DNA of 64,000 nucleotides from Pseudomonas bubulae (GTDB taxonomy: Bacteria; Pseudomonadota; Gammaproteobacteria; Pseudomonadales; Pseudomonadaceae): NCBI RefSeq assembly GCF_900618535.1, contig NZ_UYJA01000003.1:372001-436000 (forward strand), given 5' to 3'. The notes under the pieces were generated by a model that was not told the origin of the DNA, did not search any database, and worked only from the letters and a program-made list of their open reading frames with translations. This document shows positions 29,567 to 40,284 of the stretch, piece by piece. The position numbers and the translations under genes were made by a program. The stretch's first letter is position 1. Each line of letters opens with the position of its first letter.

Positions 29567-30856
29567 ATGAATTCATTCAATCGCCTCGCCGTTGTCATTT
29601 CGCTTGCAACACTGTTCCCCCTGGGTGCTTATGCTGCCGCCCCTGCCGATTCCAAAGGCACGGTTGAAGTGGTGCATTGGTGGACCTCCGGCGGTGAAGC
29701 CAAAGCGGTTGATGTGCTGAAAAAACTGATCGAAAAAGACGGTTATACCTGGCAGGACAGCGCTGTAGCAGGCGGTGGCGGTGCTGCGGCCATGACCGTG
29801 CTGAAAACCCGCGCCGTCTCCGGCAACCCACCATCAGCGGCGCAGATCAAGGGCCCGGACTTGCAGGAGTGGGGCGCACTGGGTTTGTTGACCAACCTCG
29901 ATGAGGTGTCCAAGGCCAACAACTGGGATGGCATGCTGTCCAAGACTGTATCCGACACCATGAAGTACGACGGCCATTACGTGGCGGTACCGGTGAATAT
30001 TCACCGGGTGAACTGGTTGTGGATCAACCCTGAAGTCTTCAAAAAGGCCGGTATCGACAAGGCGCCCACTACCCTTGACGAACTCTTTGCTGCGGGCGAC
30101 AAGCTCAAGGCAGCGGGCTTTATTCCCCTGGCCCACGGCGGCCAGCCGTGGCAGGACAGCACGGTCTTTGAAGACCTGGTGCTGAGCGTCATGGGCCCGC
30201 AAGGCTATAAAAAAGCGTTCGTCGATCTTGATGAGAAAACCCTCACCGGCCCGCAGATGGCTGAAGTGTTCAGCAAACTGAAAAAACTCCAGGGCTATAT
30301 GGACCCTGATGGCACCGGCCAGGACTGGAACCTGGAAGCGGCCAAGGTGATCAACGGCAAGGCCGGCATGCAGATCATGGGTGACTGGGCGAAAAGCGAA
30401 TGGGCTGCTGCGGGCAAAAAGGCCGGTACTGATTTCGAATGCGTGCCGTTTCCAGGCACCCAGGGCAGCTTTACCTACAACATCGACTCACTGGCAATGT
30501 TCAAGCTCTCGGCGAAAAACAACACGCCGGGCAATATCGCCGCGCAAAACGACGTGGCCAAAGTCGCCCTTGAACCCGAATTCCAGTACGTGTTCAACCA
30601 GAACAAAGGCTCGATCCCGGTACGCAGTGACCTGGACATGAGCAAGTTCGACAGCTGTGCCCAGGCCTCGGCCAAGGATTTTGCCGAAGCGGGCAAAACC
30701 CACGATCAGTTGCCGAGCATGGCGCATAACATGGCCACCTCGCTGGCGGTACAGGGCGCTATTTTCGACACGGTAAGCAACTTTATGAGCGACAAGAGTG
30801 CTGATCCGGCCACTGCCGGGAAAAAGCTCTATTCGGCCATCAAGTCGGCACAGTAA
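29567..30856 (+). CDS. gtsA: Glucose ABC transporter substrate-binding protein
   Basis: 429 residues from ATG 29567. Signal peptide (about 1-22, ending AYA) then a family-1 sugar-binding fold ([21 protein letters not shown]). Periplasmic; binds glucose (and probably mannose) for GtsBCD. Earlier in-frame ATG at 29495 would break the signal peptide and has no ribosome site. First gene of gtsABCD-oprB. Two strong hairpins follow it, probably raising its share of protein relative to the permeases. Confidence 0.95.
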   Translation: MNSFNRLAVVISLATLFPLGAYAAAPADSKGTVEVVHWWTSGGEAKAVDVLKKLIEKDGYTWQDSAVAGGGGAAAMTVLKTRAVSGNPPSAAQIKGPDLQEWGALGLLTNLDEVSKANNWDGMLSKTVSDTMKYDGHYVAVPVNIHRVNWLWINPEVFKKAGIDKAPTTLDELFAAGDKLKAAGFIPLAHGGQPWQDSTVFEDLVLSVMGPQGYKKAFVDLDEKTLTGPQMAEVFSKLKKLQGYMDPDGTGQDWNLEAAKVINGKAGMQIMGDWAKSEWAAAGKKAGTDFECVPFPGTQGSFTYNIDSLAMFKLSAKNNTPGNIAAQNDVAKVALEPEFQYVFNQNKGSIPVRSDLDMSKFDSCAQASAKDFAEAGKTHDQLPSMAHNMATSLAVQGAIFDTVSNFMSDKSADPATAGKKLYSAIKSAQ

Positions 30857-30872
30857 TTCGTTGAGCTGACCC

Positions 30873-30939
30873 GCCACGCCTTGTGCGTGGCTCCCCCCCC
30901 TTGTCCCTGGTTGTGCGGCATCTGCATTGGCGGATGCCG
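30873..30939 (+). other. Two hairpins between gtsA and gtsB
   Basis: GCCACGC-CTTGT-GCGTGGC (30873-30891) and CGGCATC...GATGCCG (30916-30939), without a T run. Probably stabilise the gtsA end of the message or reduce read-through. Confidence 0.6.
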
Positions 30940-30963
30940 GCATACCCTGCCGGGAGTATTTCG

Positions 30964-31872
30964 ATGAGTTCCGTGGCTGTGTTCAGCAAGGCCTCGCCCT
31001 TTGATGCGCTGCAGCGCTGGTTGCCCAAGCTGGTTTTGGCGCCGAGCATGCTGATCGTATTGGTGGGCTTTTATGGCTACATTTTTTGGACGTTCCTGCT
31101 GTCGTTCACCAACTCCAGTTTTATGCCCAGCTACCAGTGGGTCGGCCTGCAGCAATATGCGCGCTTGATGGCCAATGACCGCTGGTGGGTTGCGAGCAAG
31201 AACCTGGCGGTGTTTGGTGGCATGTTTATCGTCATCAGCCTGGTGATTGGCGTGTTCCTGGCGATTCTGCTCGACCAGCGGATTCGCAAGGAAGGTTTTA
31301 TCCGCACCATCTACCTGTACCCGATGGCGCTCTCCATGATCGTCACCGGTACGGCCTGGAAATGGCTGCTCAACCCGGGCCTGGGGCTGGATAAAATGCT
31401 TCGTGACTGGGGCTGGGAAGGCTTTCGCTTTGACTGGCTGCTGGATCAGGACCGGGTGGTGTACTGCCTGGTGATCGCGGCGGTATGGCAGGCCTCCGGA
31501 TTTGTCATGGCGATGTTTCTGGCCGGGTTGCGCGGGGTTGATCAGTCGATCATTCGTGCCGCTCAGGTCGACGGCGCAAACTTGCCGACCATCTACTTGC
31601 GCATTGTCCTGCCGAGCCTGCGACCGGTGTTTTTCAGCGCTTTCATGATCCTGGCGCACATTGCCATCAAGAGCTTCGACCTGGTGTCAGCGATGACTGC
31701 TGGAGGCCCTGGCTACTCCTCGGATCTGCCTGCGATGTTCATGTACTCCTTTACTTTCAGCCGTGGGCAAATGGGCATCGGTTCTGCCAGCGCGATCATG
31801 ATGCTGGGCGCGATTCTGGCCATTCTCGTGCCGTATCTGTATTCCGAGCTGAGGAACAAACGCCATGATTAA
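30964..31872 (+). CDS. gtsB: Glucose ABC transporter permease 1
   Basis: 302 residues from ATG 30964 (GGGAG upstream). Six membrane helices; the inner-membrane transport loop EAA motif is visible in AAQVDGANLPTIYLRIVLPSL. Pairs with GtsC to make the channel. Stop codon overlaps the gtsC start by 8 bases. Confidence 0.95.
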   Translation: MSSVAVFSKASPFDALQRWLPKLVLAPSMLIVLVGFYGYIFWTFLLSFTNSSFMPSYQWVGLQQYARLMANDRWWVASKNLAVFGGMFIVISLVIGVFLAILLDQRIRKEGFIRTIYLYPMALSMIVTGTAWKWLLNPGLGLDKMLRDWGWEGFRFDWLLDQDRVVYCLVIAAVWQASGFVMAMFLAGLRGVDQSIIRAAQVDGANLPTIYLRIVLPSLRPVFFSAFMILAHIAIKSFDLVSAMTAGGPGYSSDLPAMFMYSFTFSRGQMGIGSASAIMMLGAILAILVPYLYSELRNKRHD

Positions 31873-32701
31873 TGCTCAGCGTTTTACCTTCAGCCGTATG
31901 GCGATCTACGCCACCCTGATCCTTGCGGCGGCGGTGTATCTGGTGCCGCTGGTGGTGATGCTGCTTACCAGTTTCAAAACCCCGGAAGACATCCGCACCG
32001 GCAACCTGCTGAGCTGGCCGCAAGTGATCGACGGTATCGGCTGGATCAAGGCCTGGGACACGGTGGGCGGGTATTTCTGGAACTCGGTGAAAATCACCGT
32101 GCCAGCGGTCCTGATTTCGACCTTTATCGGCGCCATGAACGGTTATGTCCTGTCGATGTGGCGTTTTCGCGGCTCGCAGCTGTTTTTCGGCCTGCTGTTG
32201 TTTGGCTGCTTCCTGCCGTTTCAGACGGTGTTGCTGCCGGCCTCGTTCACCATCGGCAAACTGGGGCTGGCCAACACCACCACCGGCCTGGTGCTGGTGC
32301 ATGTGGTCTACGGTCTGGCCTTTACCACGCTGTTTTTCCGCAACTACTACGTGAGTATCCCGGATGCGCTGGTCAAGGCTGCGCGTCTGGACGGTGCGGG
32401 CTTTTTCACTATTTTCGGGCGCATCCTGCTGCCGATGTCGGTGCCCATCGTCATGGTCTGCCTGATCTGGCAGTTCACTCAAATCTGGAACGACTTTCTG
32501 TTTGGTGTGGTGTTTGCCAGTGGCGATGCGCAGCCGATTACGGTGGCGCTCAACAACCTGGTCAATACCAGCACCGGCGCCAAGGAATACAACGTGGACA
32601 TGGCTGCGGCCATGATCGCGGGGCTGCCGACGCTGCTGGTCTACATCTTTGCGGGCAAGTATTTTCTGCGCGGGCTGACGTCCGGCGCGGTCAAGGGGTA
32701 A
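31865..32701 (+). CDS. gtsC: Glucose ABC transporter permease 2
   Basis: 278 residues. Six membrane helices, with the EAA loop KAARLDGAGFFTIFGRILLPM. Second channel subunit. GAGGA precedes ATG 31865 within the end of gtsB; 3 bp separate it from gtsD. Confidence 0.95.
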   Translation: MINAQRFTFSRMAIYATLILAAAVYLVPLVVMLLTSFKTPEDIRTGNLLSWPQVIDGIGWIKAWDTVGGYFWNSVKITVPAVLISTFIGAMNGYVLSMWRFRGSQLFFGLLLFGCFLPFQTVLLPASFTIGKLGLANTTTGLVLVHVVYGLAFTTLFFRNYYVSIPDALVKAARLDGAGFFTIFGRILLPMSVPIVMVCLIWQFTQIWNDFLFGVVFASGDAQPITVALNNLVNTSTGAKEYNVDMAAAMIAGLPTLLVYIFAGKYFLRGLTSGAVKG

Positions 32702-32704
32702 GGC

Positions 32705-33865
32705 ATGGCGACTCTAGAATTACGCAACGTAAATAAATCCTACGGCAAGGGTTTGCCCGACACGCTGAAAAACATCGAGCTGAAAATCGATGACGGCGAG
32801 TTCCTGATTCTGGTGGGCCCTTCGGGCTGCGGCAAATCAACCCTGATGAACTGCATCGCCGGTCTTGAGAGCATCAGTGGCGGGGCGATTCTGGTGGACG
32901 ATGCCGATATCAGCGGCATGAGCCCCAAGGACCGTGACATCGCCATGGTGTTTCAGTCCTACGCGCTGTACCCGACCATGAATGTCCGCGACAACATTGC
33001 CTTCGGCCTGAAGATCCGCAAGATGAGTGCGGCAGCCATTGACGAAGAAGTGGCGCGGGTGTCCAAACTGCTGCAGATCGAGCACCTGCTGACGCGCAAG
33101 CCCGGCCAGCTGTCCGGTGGCCAGCAGCAGCGCGTGGCCATGGGCCGGGCGCTGGCGCGGCGGCCGAAGATCTACCTGTTCGACGAGCCGCTGTCCAACC
33201 TCGATGCCAAGCTGCGGGTCGAGATGCGCACCGAAATGAAGCTGATGCACCAGCGCCTGAAAACCACCACCGTCTACGTTACCCACGACCAGATCGAAGC
33301 CATGACCCTGGGCGACAAAGTGGCGGTGATGAAGGACGGCATCATTCAGCAGTTCGGTACGCCGAAACAGATCTACAACGACCCGGCCAACCTGTTTGTC
33401 GCCAGTTTTATTGGCTCGCCGCCGATGAACTTTATCCCCCTGCGTTTGCAGCGTCGCGACGGCCGCTTGCTGGCCTTGCTCGACAGCGGCCAGGCGCGTT
33501 GCGAGCTGCCGCTGGGTATGCAGGACGCCGGGCTGGAAGACCGCGATGTGATCGTGGGCATCCGCGCCGAGCAAATTGTGCTGGCGCCAGCCGAACCCAA
33601 TGGCCTGCCGGTTATTCGCGCCGAGGTGCAGGTTGTCGAACCCACCGGCCCCGATACTCTGGTTTTTGTCAGCCTCAACGGCATCAAAGTGTGCTGCCGC
33701 ATGGCTCCGGATGATGCCCCTGCGGTCGGTCAGAGCCTCAATTTGCAGTTCGATCCTGCCAAAGTGCTACTGTTTGATGCGAATACGGGGGAGCGTCTGG
33801 GGGCGATGAGTTCGCCTCAGGCTCAAGGCCGGGCTGATAACGTGGCGCAATTCAAGGGTCGTTAA
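32705..33865 (+). CDS. gtsD: Glucose ABC transporter ATPase, MalK type
   Basis: 386 residues. Walker [10 protein letters not shown], signature LSGGQQQR, Walker [12 protein letters not shown] and the switch histidine (VYVTHD) are intact. The C-terminal TOBE-type domain (about 240-360) is the MalK-like regulatory extension. Powers GtsBC. Confidence 0.96.
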   Translation: MATLELRNVNKSYGKGLPDTLKNIELKIDDGEFLILVGPSGCGKSTLMNCIAGLESISGGAILVDDADISGMSPKDRDIAMVFQSYALYPTMNVRDNIAFGLKIRKMSAAAIDEEVARVSKLLQIEHLLTRKPGQLSGGQQQRVAMGRALARRPKIYLFDEPLSNLDAKLRVEMRTEMKLMHQRLKTTTVYVTHDQIEAMTLGDKVAVMKDGIIQQFGTPKQIYNDPANLFVASFIGSPPMNFIPLRLQRRDGRLLALLDSGQARCELPLGMQDAGLEDRDVIVGIRAEQIVLAPAEPNGLPVIRAEVQVVEPTGPDTLVFVSLNGIKVCCRMAPDDAPAVGQSLNLQFDPAKVLLFDANTGERLGAMSSPQAQGRADNVAQFKGR

Positions 33866-33922
33866 GTCAACAGGGAGCCTGTTACCGGGCCTCCTTGCAG
33901 TTGTGCCGCGTTAAACAAAGCC

Positions 33923-33930
33923 AATAAGAA
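33923..33930 (+). promoter_or_regulatory. Candidate Hfq/Crc motif at oprB
   Basis: AATAAGAA fits AANAANAA, 20 bp before the oprB start. Confidence 0.35.
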
Positions 33931-33949
33931 GACAACGAGGATTAAAGGG

Positions 33950-35287
33950 ATGACTAACAGAATGACCCGCACCCGTCTGGCCTGCCAGCTATCGGCAATT
34001 GTCGCGCTAGGTCTGGGTGCAAGCAGTGTCTACGCCGACGAAGCCTTCAGTGCCGATTCGAAATGGATGACGGGCGACTGGGGCGGCGAGCGCACCAGAC
34101 TGATCGAGCAGGGTATCGACATCAAGGCCGATTATGTCGGTGAAGTGGGCGCCAACCTGCACGGTGGCTACAACGACGACAAGACCGCACGCTACAGCGA
34201 CCAGTTTGGTCTGGGTGTGGCGCTGGACCTGCAAAAGCTGTGGGGCTGGGACAACACCCAGGCGAAGATCCAGCTGACCAACCGTAATGGTCAGAATATC
34301 TCCAATGACCGTGTCGGTGATCCGCGTGCAGGGACCTTGAGTTCCTCCCAGGAAGTCTATGGCCGTGGCCATATGGTGCGTCTGACCCAATTGTGGATCC
34401 AGCACCAGTTCCTCGATGGCAAGCTGGACGTCAAGGCCGGTTATTTCGGTGAAGGCGAGGACTTCAACACCTTCCCGTGCGAATTCCAGAACCTGGCGTT
34501 CTGTGGCTCGCAGGTGGGTAACTGGGCCACCAACCTCTGGTACAACTGGCCGGTCAGCCAGGCGGCGCTGCGCGTGAAGTACAACATCACGCCTGAGTTG
34601 TACGCGCAAATCGGTGCGTACAACCAGAACCCGTCGCAACTGGAGCACGGCAACGGCTTCAAGCTCAGCGGCAGCGGTACCAAGGGCACTGTGTTGCCGG
34701 TTGAGTTGGTGTGGTCGCCCAAGGTCAACGACCTGCCGGGCGAATACCGTGTGGGTTACTACAAGAGCACGGCGCCTGCCGATGACGTGAAGGTCAATAT
34801 CACCAATGATGGTCAGGACTATCGCGTACGTGACAGCAAACACGGCTACTGGTTTGTCGTGCAGCAGCAGCTCACTAGCCACAACGGTGACGCTTCGCGC
34901 GGCCTGCATATCGCGGCCAACGCCACTTTCCATGACAAGCAGACCAACATCGTCGACAACTATCAGTCGCTGATGTTTGTGTACAAAGGGCCGTTCGATG
35001 CCCGGCCCAAGGATGACATCGGCATTGGCGCCGCCCGTATTCATGTCAACGATGACGTGAAGAAAAGCGCCGAGCTGATCAATGCGTCCATCGGTGCCAC
35101 CGACTACAGCGACCCCTTGTACACGCCGCTGCGCAATACCGAGTACAACTACGAACTCAACTACGGCTTCCACGTGACCAACTGGCTGACGGTGCGTCCA
35201 AACCTGCAGTACATCACTCACCCGGGTGGTGTGGACCAGGTAGACAACGCATTGGTGGCCGGACTGAAAATTCAGTCGACGTTCTAA
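33950..35287 (+). CDS. oprB: Carbohydrate-selective porin OprB
   Basis: 445 residues. Signal peptide to about residue 26 (SSVYA), then DEAFSADSKWMTGDWGGERTRLIEQGI, the OprB family opening, and a 16-strand barrel ending LKIQSTF with C-terminal Phe. Lets glucose across the outer membrane for GtsA. AAAGGG before ATG 33950. A terminator follows at 35312, closing the gts-oprB unit. Confidence 0.95.
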   Translation: MTNRMTRTRLACQLSAIVALGLGASSVYADEAFSADSKWMTGDWGGERTRLIEQGIDIKADYVGEVGANLHGGYNDDKTARYSDQFGLGVALDLQKLWGWDNTQAKIQLTNRNGQNISNDRVGDPRAGTLSSSQEVYGRGHMVRLTQLWIQHQFLDGKLDVKAGYFGEGEDFNTFPCEFQNLAFCGSQVGNWATNLWYNWPVSQAALRVKYNITPELYAQIGAYNQNPSQLEHGNGFKLSGSGTKGTVLPVELVWSPKVNDLPGEYRVGYYKSTAPADDVKVNITNDGQDYRVRDSKHGYWFVVQQQLTSHNGDASRGLHIAANATFHDKQTNIVDNYQSLMFVYKGPFDARPKDDIGIGAARIHVNDDVKKSAELINASIGATDYSDPLYTPLRNTEYNYELNYGFHVTNWLTVRPNLQYITHPGGVDQVDNALVAGLKIQSTF

Positions 35288-35311
35288 ATGCGCTAAGCTC
35301 CTTGTTTTTCC

Positions 35312-35341
35312 AGCGGATAGCCTTGGCTATCCGCTTTTTTT
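35312..35341 (+). terminator. Terminator after oprB
   Basis: AGCGGATAGCC and GGCTATCCGCT pair around TT, followed by seven T. Confidence 0.93.
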
Positions 35342-35384
35342 CGGGGCTGCACCCCCCGGCGCATGATTTTCAGGACTGCGGCAC

Positions 35385-36248
35385 ATGCATGAGCATCCGC
35401 TTCACCGTTTTTTCAAATCCAGACGCGAGCAGCCGGTTTTCCAGTGGGAGCGCTTTCAGCAGCGCGACGTACTGGTGATCGATCATCCGCATTGCCAGGC
35501 GGTGTTCAGCCGTCAGGGCGCGCAGTTGCTGCACTTCCAGCCGACCGGGCAAAAACCCTGGCTGTGGTGCGCTGCCAAGTGGCCGCAAGTGGGTGCGATA
35601 CGTGGTGGGGTACCGATCTTCTGGCCCTGGTATGGCCGTCACCCCAGTGAAAACGCCTGGCCATCCCATGGCTGGGCGCGGCTGATCGACTGGAAGCTGC
35701 TCGACAGCAGCAGCGACGAAGAAGGGGTGACCTTGCACTGGCGCTTGCAGCTGTGCGATTGGCAGGTGGATTTGCATGCGCGATTGGGCGAAGAAATGGA
35801 GCTGCGCCTGAGCACCGAACATCAGGACGACGAGCCTTGCCAGGTGAGCCAGGCGTTGCGCGCTTACTGGCGAATTGGTGATGTTGCTGAGGTAGCGCTG
35901 TCCGGTCTGGACGGAGCGCACGGCTACGACCAGTTGAACCGTGAGGTATGCCAGCAGAAAGGCGAGTTACGGGTGGGAGGTGGTTGTCAGCGGGTGTTCC
36001 AGCATGACGGCGAAATGCAGCTCAATGACCATGCCTGGCAACGGGCTTTGAGCATCGACACGGGTGATCAGGGCAGCACGGTGGTCTGGCATCCCGGCAA
36101 GCGGCCGTTGCTGGGGGTGAGCTGGAACGAAGTGATGGGCTTTGTGTGTGTGGAGTCCACGAGTGGCGGTACCCATAACCAGGCCCTTGCCCCGGGCGAG
36201 CAGGCTCATTTGAGCTTGCAGGCGAGGGCGGGGCTTTGCAGCGTCTGA
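35385..36248 (+). CDS. D-hexose-6-phosphate mutarotase (YeaD type)
   Basis: 287 residues, aldose-1-epimerase fold. Interconverts alpha and beta anomers of glucose 6-phosphate, which helps feed the beta-specific Zwf. Visible family features: GGVPIFWPWYGRHP near the active site and a late WNEVMGFVCVES. Sits between the glucose porin and hexR, after a terminator, so it has its own promoter. Substrate is inferred from the family and position. Confidence 0.9.
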   Translation: MHEHPLHRFFKSRREQPVFQWERFQQRDVLVIDHPHCQAVFSRQGAQLLHFQPTGQKPWLWCAAKWPQVGAIRGGVPIFWPWYGRHPSENAWPSHGWARLIDWKLLDSSSDEEGVTLHWRLQLCDWQVDLHARLGEEMELRLSTEHQDDEPCQVSQALRAYWRIGDVAEVALSGLDGAHGYDQLNREVCQQKGELRVGGGCQRVFQHDGEMQLNDHAWQRALSIDTGDQGSTVVWHPGKRPLLGVSWNEVMGFVCVESTSGGTHNQALAPGEQAHLSLQARAGLCSV

Positions 36249-36270
36249 TGGGGCATTACCAAGCGCTTGC

Positions 36271-37140
36271 CTAGTTGAACTCATCGCCCACCGGATAGCG
36301 GCTGGCGTTGAGGCTTTCCTTGATTTTGCGCAGGTGTGGCTGGAAGTCCACGCCGCGGCGCAGGGTCATGCCGGTTGCCAGTACATCCAGTACGGTCAGC
36401 TGGATGATGCGCGAGGTCATCGGCATATAGATGTCGGTGTCTTCGGGCAGCGGGATGTTCAGGCTCAGGGTGCTGGCCTTGGCCAGTGGCGAGTTTTCCG
36501 CAGTTAGCCCCAGTACCGAGGCACCGTTGGCGCGCGCAATGCGAGCCACTTCCACCAGTTCACGGGTGCGACCGGTGTAGGAAATAATCACGAACAATTC
36601 ACCCGTGTGCGCCACCGAGGCGATCATGCGCTGCATCAGCACGTCGGCGTGGGCGGTGACGGCCAGGTTGAAGCGGAAGAACTTGTGTTGCGCATCCAGT
36701 GCCACCGGTGCAGAAGCGCCCAAGCCAAAAAAGTGGATCTGCCGGGCCTGGATCAGCAAGTCGACGGCGCGGCTGATAAGGTTGGGGTCCAGTGCCTGGC
36801 AGGCACTGTCCAGCGAGGCGATGGCGCTGCCGAAGATTTTTTGTGTATACGCGGCCGGATTATCGTCTGCCTCTACCGCGCGGCTCACGTAAGCTGCGCC
36901 GCTGGCCAGGCTTTGTGCCAGTTGCAGCTTTAACTCGGGGTAGCCGCTGACACCAAATGAACGGCAGAAACGGTTAACCGTGGGTTCGCTGACAGAAGCT
37001 GCCTGCGCCAGGGCGGCGATGCTGAATCGGGTCGCCTGCTGCGGGTTCTGCAAAATGATTTCGGCCACTTTGCGCTCGGCCTTGTTCAGGTCTTCGAGGC
37101 GGCCCTTGATCTGTTCGAGTAAATTTCGCACGCGGTCCAT
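36271..37140 (-). CDS. hexR: HexR transcriptional regulator, RpiR family
   Basis: 289 residues. N-terminal RpiR helix-turn-helix ([21 protein letters not shown]) and a C-terminal SIS sugar-phosphate domain (about 120-250, [26 protein letters not shown]). Represses zwf, edd and gap in Pseudomonas and is released by KDPG. Divergent from zwf. AGGA precedes ATG 37140. Three HexR-type sites occur in this window. Confidence 0.95.
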   Translation of the reverse strand: MDRVRNLLEQIKGRLEDLNKAERKVAEIILQNPQQATRFSIAALAQAASVSEPTVNRFCRSFGVSGYPELKLQLAQSLASGAAYVSRAVEADDNPAAYTQKIFGSAIASLDSACQALDPNLISRAVDLLIQARQIHFFGLGASAPVALDAQHKFFRFNLAVTAHADVLMQRMIASVAHTGELFVIISYTGRTRELVEVARIARANGASVLGLTAENSPLAKASTLSLNIPLPEDTDIYMPMTSRIIQLTVLDVLATGMTLRRGVDFQPHLRKIKESLNASRYPVGDEFN

Positions 37141-37252
37141 TTATGGTCCTTGGGTCAGCGATGCAAGAACCGGACTAAAGCGGTTCTGGAAGGTGGCCTA
37201 TCCTACTGGTGGCCTGTGACGACCACTAGCAGGAATCTGTATTTTGAGAAAA

Positions 37253-37271
37253 TGTTGTGTTTATTACTACA
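37253..37271. promoter_or_regulatory. Imperfect HexR site before zwf
   Basis: TGTTGT-GTTTATT-ACTACA: symmetrical with one mismatch and the same 7-bp spacing as the two gap/edd sites, but ACTA replaces ACAA. Confidence 0.6.
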
Positions 37272-37323
37272 TTTTTCCTTGAGTGATACCTTGAAAAAAG
37301 GTATTTGTAGCTTAACTTGATAA

Positions 37324-37331
37324 AAGAACAA
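37324..37331 (+). promoter_or_regulatory. Candidate Hfq/Crc motif at zwf
   Basis: AAGAACAA just before the zwf start, where no canonical Shine-Dalgarno is visible. Confidence 0.4.
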
Positions 37332-37336
37332 ACATC

Positions 37337-38806
37337 ATGCCTTCGATTACGGTTGAACCGTGCACCTTTGCCTTGTTCGGCGCCCTTGGCGATCTGGCCC
37401 TGCGCAAGCTGTTTCCTGCCTTGTACCAACTGGATCGCGCCGGTCTGCTGCATGCCGACACACGCATTCTCGCGCTGGCCCGAGAGTCGGGCGAGGCCTC
37501 CACGCACCTGGCGCATATCGACAGCCAGTTGCGCCAGTATCTGGGCGAGAAGGAAATCGAAGTTGAAGCATTGAACCGCTTCCTGGCTCGCTTGAGCTAC
37601 CTGCATGTGGATTTTTTCAAGACTGAAGATTACCTGGCGCTGGCTGAAATGGCCGGCACAGAGCAGCGCCTGATCGCTTACTTCGCCACTCCGGCGGCTG
37701 TGTACGGTGCCATTTGCGAGAACCTGTCCGCGGTCGGCCTGGCTGAAAACACCCGTGTGGTGCTGGAAAAGCCCATCGGTTCGGATCTTGAGTCTTCGCG
37801 CAAGGTCAACGATTCCGTGGCGCAGTTCTTCCCCGAGAACCGCACTTACCGCATCGACCACTACCTGGGCAAAGAGACCGTACAAAACCTGATCGCGCTG
37901 CGTTTTGCCAACAGCCTGTTCGAGACCCAGTGGAACCAGCGCTACATCTCCCACGTTGAAATCACCGTGGCCGAGAAAGTCGGCATCGAGGGCCGCTGGG
38001 GCTATTTCGACAAGGCTGGCCAACTGCGCGACATGATCCAGAACCACCTGCTGCAGTTGCTGTGCCTGATTGCCATGGACCCGCCTGCGGACCTGTCGGC
38101 CGACAGCATTCGCGACGAAAAGGTCAAAGTGCTCAAGGCCCTGGCCCCGATCAGCGCCGAAGGCCTGACCACCCAGGTGGTACGCGGCCAGTACATTGCC
38201 GGTTACAGCGAAGGTCAGTCGGTGCCGGGTTATCTGGAGGAAGAAAACTCCAACACCCAGAGTGACACCGAGACCTTTGTGGCACTGCGCGCCGATATTC
38301 GTAACTGGCGTTGGGCAGGGGTGCCGTTCTACCTGCGCACCGGCAAACGCATGCCACAAAAGCTCTCGCAAATCGTTATCCACTTCAAGGAGCCGTCGCA
38401 CTACATCTTTGCTCCCGAGCAGCGCCTGCAAATCGGCAACAAGCTGATTATTCGCCTGCAACCGGACGAAGGTATTTCCTTGCGGGTAATGACCAAGGAC
38501 CAGGGCCTGGATAAAGGCATGCAACTGCGCAGCGGCCCGTTGCAATTGAATTTTTCTGACACTTATCGCAGCACACGGATTCCGGATGCATACGAGCGGC
38601 TGTTGCTCGAAGTCATGCGCGGCAACCAGAACCTGTTTGTACGCAAAGATGAAATTGAAGCGGCATGGAAATGGTGCGACCAGTTGATCGCTGGCTGGAA
38701 AAAGTCCGGTGATGCGCCCAAGCCGTACGCGGCGGGGTCCTGGGGGCCGATGAGTTCCATTGCACTGATTACGCGGGACGGGAGGTCTTGGTATGGCGAT
38801 ATCTGA
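37337..38806 (+). CDS. zwf: Glucose-6-phosphate 1-dehydrogenase
   Basis: 489 residues. Oxidises glucose 6-phosphate to 6-phosphogluconolactone. NADP-side loop [16 protein letters not shown] and active-site [14 protein letters not shown] are intact. First gene of zwf-pgl-eda, overlapping pgl by 14 bases. The start lacks a good ribosome site; the ATG is chosen because [10 protein letters not shown] lies at the family position. HexR is expected to control it. Confidence 0.97.
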   Translation: MPSITVEPCTFALFGALGDLALRKLFPALYQLDRAGLLHADTRILALARESGEASTHLAHIDSQLRQYLGEKEIEVEALNRFLARLSYLHVDFFKTEDYLALAEMAGTEQRLIAYFATPAAVYGAICENLSAVGLAENTRVVLEKPIGSDLESSRKVNDSVAQFFPENRTYRIDHYLGKETVQNLIALRFANSLFETQWNQRYISHVEITVAEKVGIEGRWGYFDKAGQLRDMIQNHLLQLLCLIAMDPPADLSADSIRDEKVKVLKALAPISAEGLTTQVVRGQYIAGYSEGQSVPGYLEEENSNTQSDTETFVALRADIRNWRWAGVPFYLRTGKRMPQKLSQIVIHFKEPSHYIFAPEQRLQIGNKLIIRLQPDEGISLRVMTKDQGLDKGMQLRSGPLQLNFSDTYRSTRIPDAYERLLLEVMRGNQNLFVRKDEIEAAWKWCDQLIAGWKKSGDAPKPYAAGSWGPMSSIALITRDGRSWYGDI

Positions 38807-39506
38807 TTTGAAACTGCCTGAAGGTGTGAGCACGCACACCTTCAAGAACCCGGCGTTGTTGGCCGAAGGGCTGGCAACAAAAGTTGCCGGGCAATTGAAC
38901 CAGGCTATCGCCGAGCAGGGCGTTGCCACTCTGGTGGTGTCCGGCGGCCGCAGCCCGGTGGCGTTTTTCCAAAGCTTGATCAAGCAGCCGGTCGATTGGT
39001 CGAAAGTGGTTGTCAGCCTGGCGGATGAACGCTGGGTGCCGGTCGAGCATGCCGACAGCAACGCGGGCCTGCTTAAAAAGCATCTGCTCCAAGGCCCGGC
39101 GGCCAAAGCCCGTTTTGTCGGCTTGTATAACGCTGCAGCCACGGTAGAAAAGGCTGCGCTGGAGGCCGATCAGGGGCTGGCCGAGTTGCCGCCGATCGAT
39201 GTGCTGATCCTGGGTATGGGCGATGACGGGCATACCGCGTCGCTGTTCCCCAATAGCCCGAATCTGAGTGAAGCCCTGCAACTGGACAACCCGCGCCGTT
39301 GCTGGGCGATGCTGGCGCCTACGGTGCCGCACCAGCGTCTGAGCATGAGTCGCAGCCTGTTGGCGAGCGCGAAGCACAAGGTGCTGTCGATCCAGGGCCA
39401 GTCCAAATTGAACACCCTCAACGAAGCGCTGGGGGGCACAGATGTTGCCGCCTTGCCGATTCGTGCCTTCCTGCAACCTACGTTAGAGATTTACTGGTGC
39501 CCATGA
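38793..39506 (+). CDS. pgl: 6-Phosphogluconolactonase
   Basis: 237 residues, DevB/Pgl type. Hydrolyses the lactone made by Zwf. Family motifs [26 protein letters not shown] and [13 protein letters not shown] are present. GGAGG precedes the ATG inside the end of zwf. Followed by eda. Confidence 0.97.
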   Translation: MAISDLKLPEGVSTHTFKNPALLAEGLATKVAGQLNQAIAEQGVATLVVSGGRSPVAFFQSLIKQPVDWSKVVVSLADERWVPVEHADSNAGLLKKHLLQGPAAKARFVGLYNAAATVEKAALEADQGLAELPPIDVLILGMGDDGHTASLFPNSPNLSEALQLDNPRRCWAMLAPTVPHQRLSMSRSLLASAKHKVLSIQGQSKLNTLNEALGGTDVAALPIRAFLQPTLEIYWCP

Positions 39507-39523
39507 GCCAAGGATCAGCTGCC

Positions 39524-40189
39524 ATGACAACAACAATTGCGAACGTATCGATGGCGGATAAAGTCGCCCTGATCGACAGCCTGTGTGAGCGAGCACGAAT
39601 TCTGCCGGTGATTACCATTGCCCGCGAACAAGACATCCTGCCTTTGGCGGATGCGCTGGCGGCCGGTGGTCTGACGGCGCTGGAAGTGACCCTGCGTTCG
39701 GCGTTCGGCCTCAAGGCCATTCGTATCCTGCGTGACCAGCGCCCTGAGCTGGTGACAGGTGCGGGTACCGTACTGGATCGCCATATGCTGGCGGCGGCGG
39801 AAGACGCCGGTTCGCAATTTATTGTTACTCCGGGCATTACCCGTGACTTGCTCGAGGCCAGTGTTGCCAGCGACATTCCGCTGCTGCCGGGCATCAGCAA
39901 TGCTTCCGGGATCATGGAAGGCTATGGCTTGGGTTACCGCCGTTTCAAACTGTTCCCTGCAGAAGTCAGCGGCGGTGTAGCGGCGATCAAGGCCCTGGGC
40001 GGTCCTTTTGGCGAAGTGAAATTCTGCCCGACCGGCGGTGTTGGTCCGGCCAATATCCGCAACTACATGGCCTTGAAAAACGTGATGTGCGTGGGCGGTA
40101 GCTGGATGCTGGACAGCGAATGGATCAAGAACGGCGACTGGGCCCGAATCCAGGAATGCACCGCTGAGGCGCTTGCCCTGCTGGATTGA
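39524..40189 (+). CDS. eda: KDPG aldolase
   Basis: 221 residues from ATG 39524 (AAGGA upstream); ATG 39503, overlapping the pgl stop, is an alternative. Splits KDPG into pyruvate and glyceraldehyde 3-phosphate. The Schiff-base lysine is in RRFKLFPAE; the catalytic Glu is in LEVTLRS; FCPTGGV binds phosphate. Last gene of the unit. Codons 3-5 contain AACAACAA, a possible Hfq/Crc site. Confidence 0.97.
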   Translation: MTTTIANVSMADKVALIDSLCERARILPVITIAREQDILPLADALAAGGLTALEVTLRSAFGLKAIRILRDQRPELVTGAGTVLDRHMLAAAEDAGSQFIVTPGITRDLLEASVASDIPLLPGISNASGIMEGYGLGYRRFKLFPAEVSGGVAAIKALGGPFGEVKFCPTGGVGPANIRNYMALKNVMCVGGSWMLDSEWIKNGDWARIQECTAEALALLD

Positions 40190-40228
40190 TGTTTTAGTTA
40201 CGAATGTGTTGTGTGTTCTACGGTTTTT

Positions 40229-40258
40229 GGTGCGCTTGGTCGGCGCACCTTTTTTTTG
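40229..40258 (+). terminator. Terminator after eda
   Basis: GGTGCGC and GCGCACC stem followed by eight or more T. Confidence 0.92.
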
Positions 40259-40284
40259 CCTGAAAAATACCCGCTCCCACAAGG

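Noticed and set aside
37226..39142. 638-codon minus-strand frame across zwf and the start of pgl
   Set aside because: Shadow of zwf; it also reads through the HexR site and has no family resemblance.
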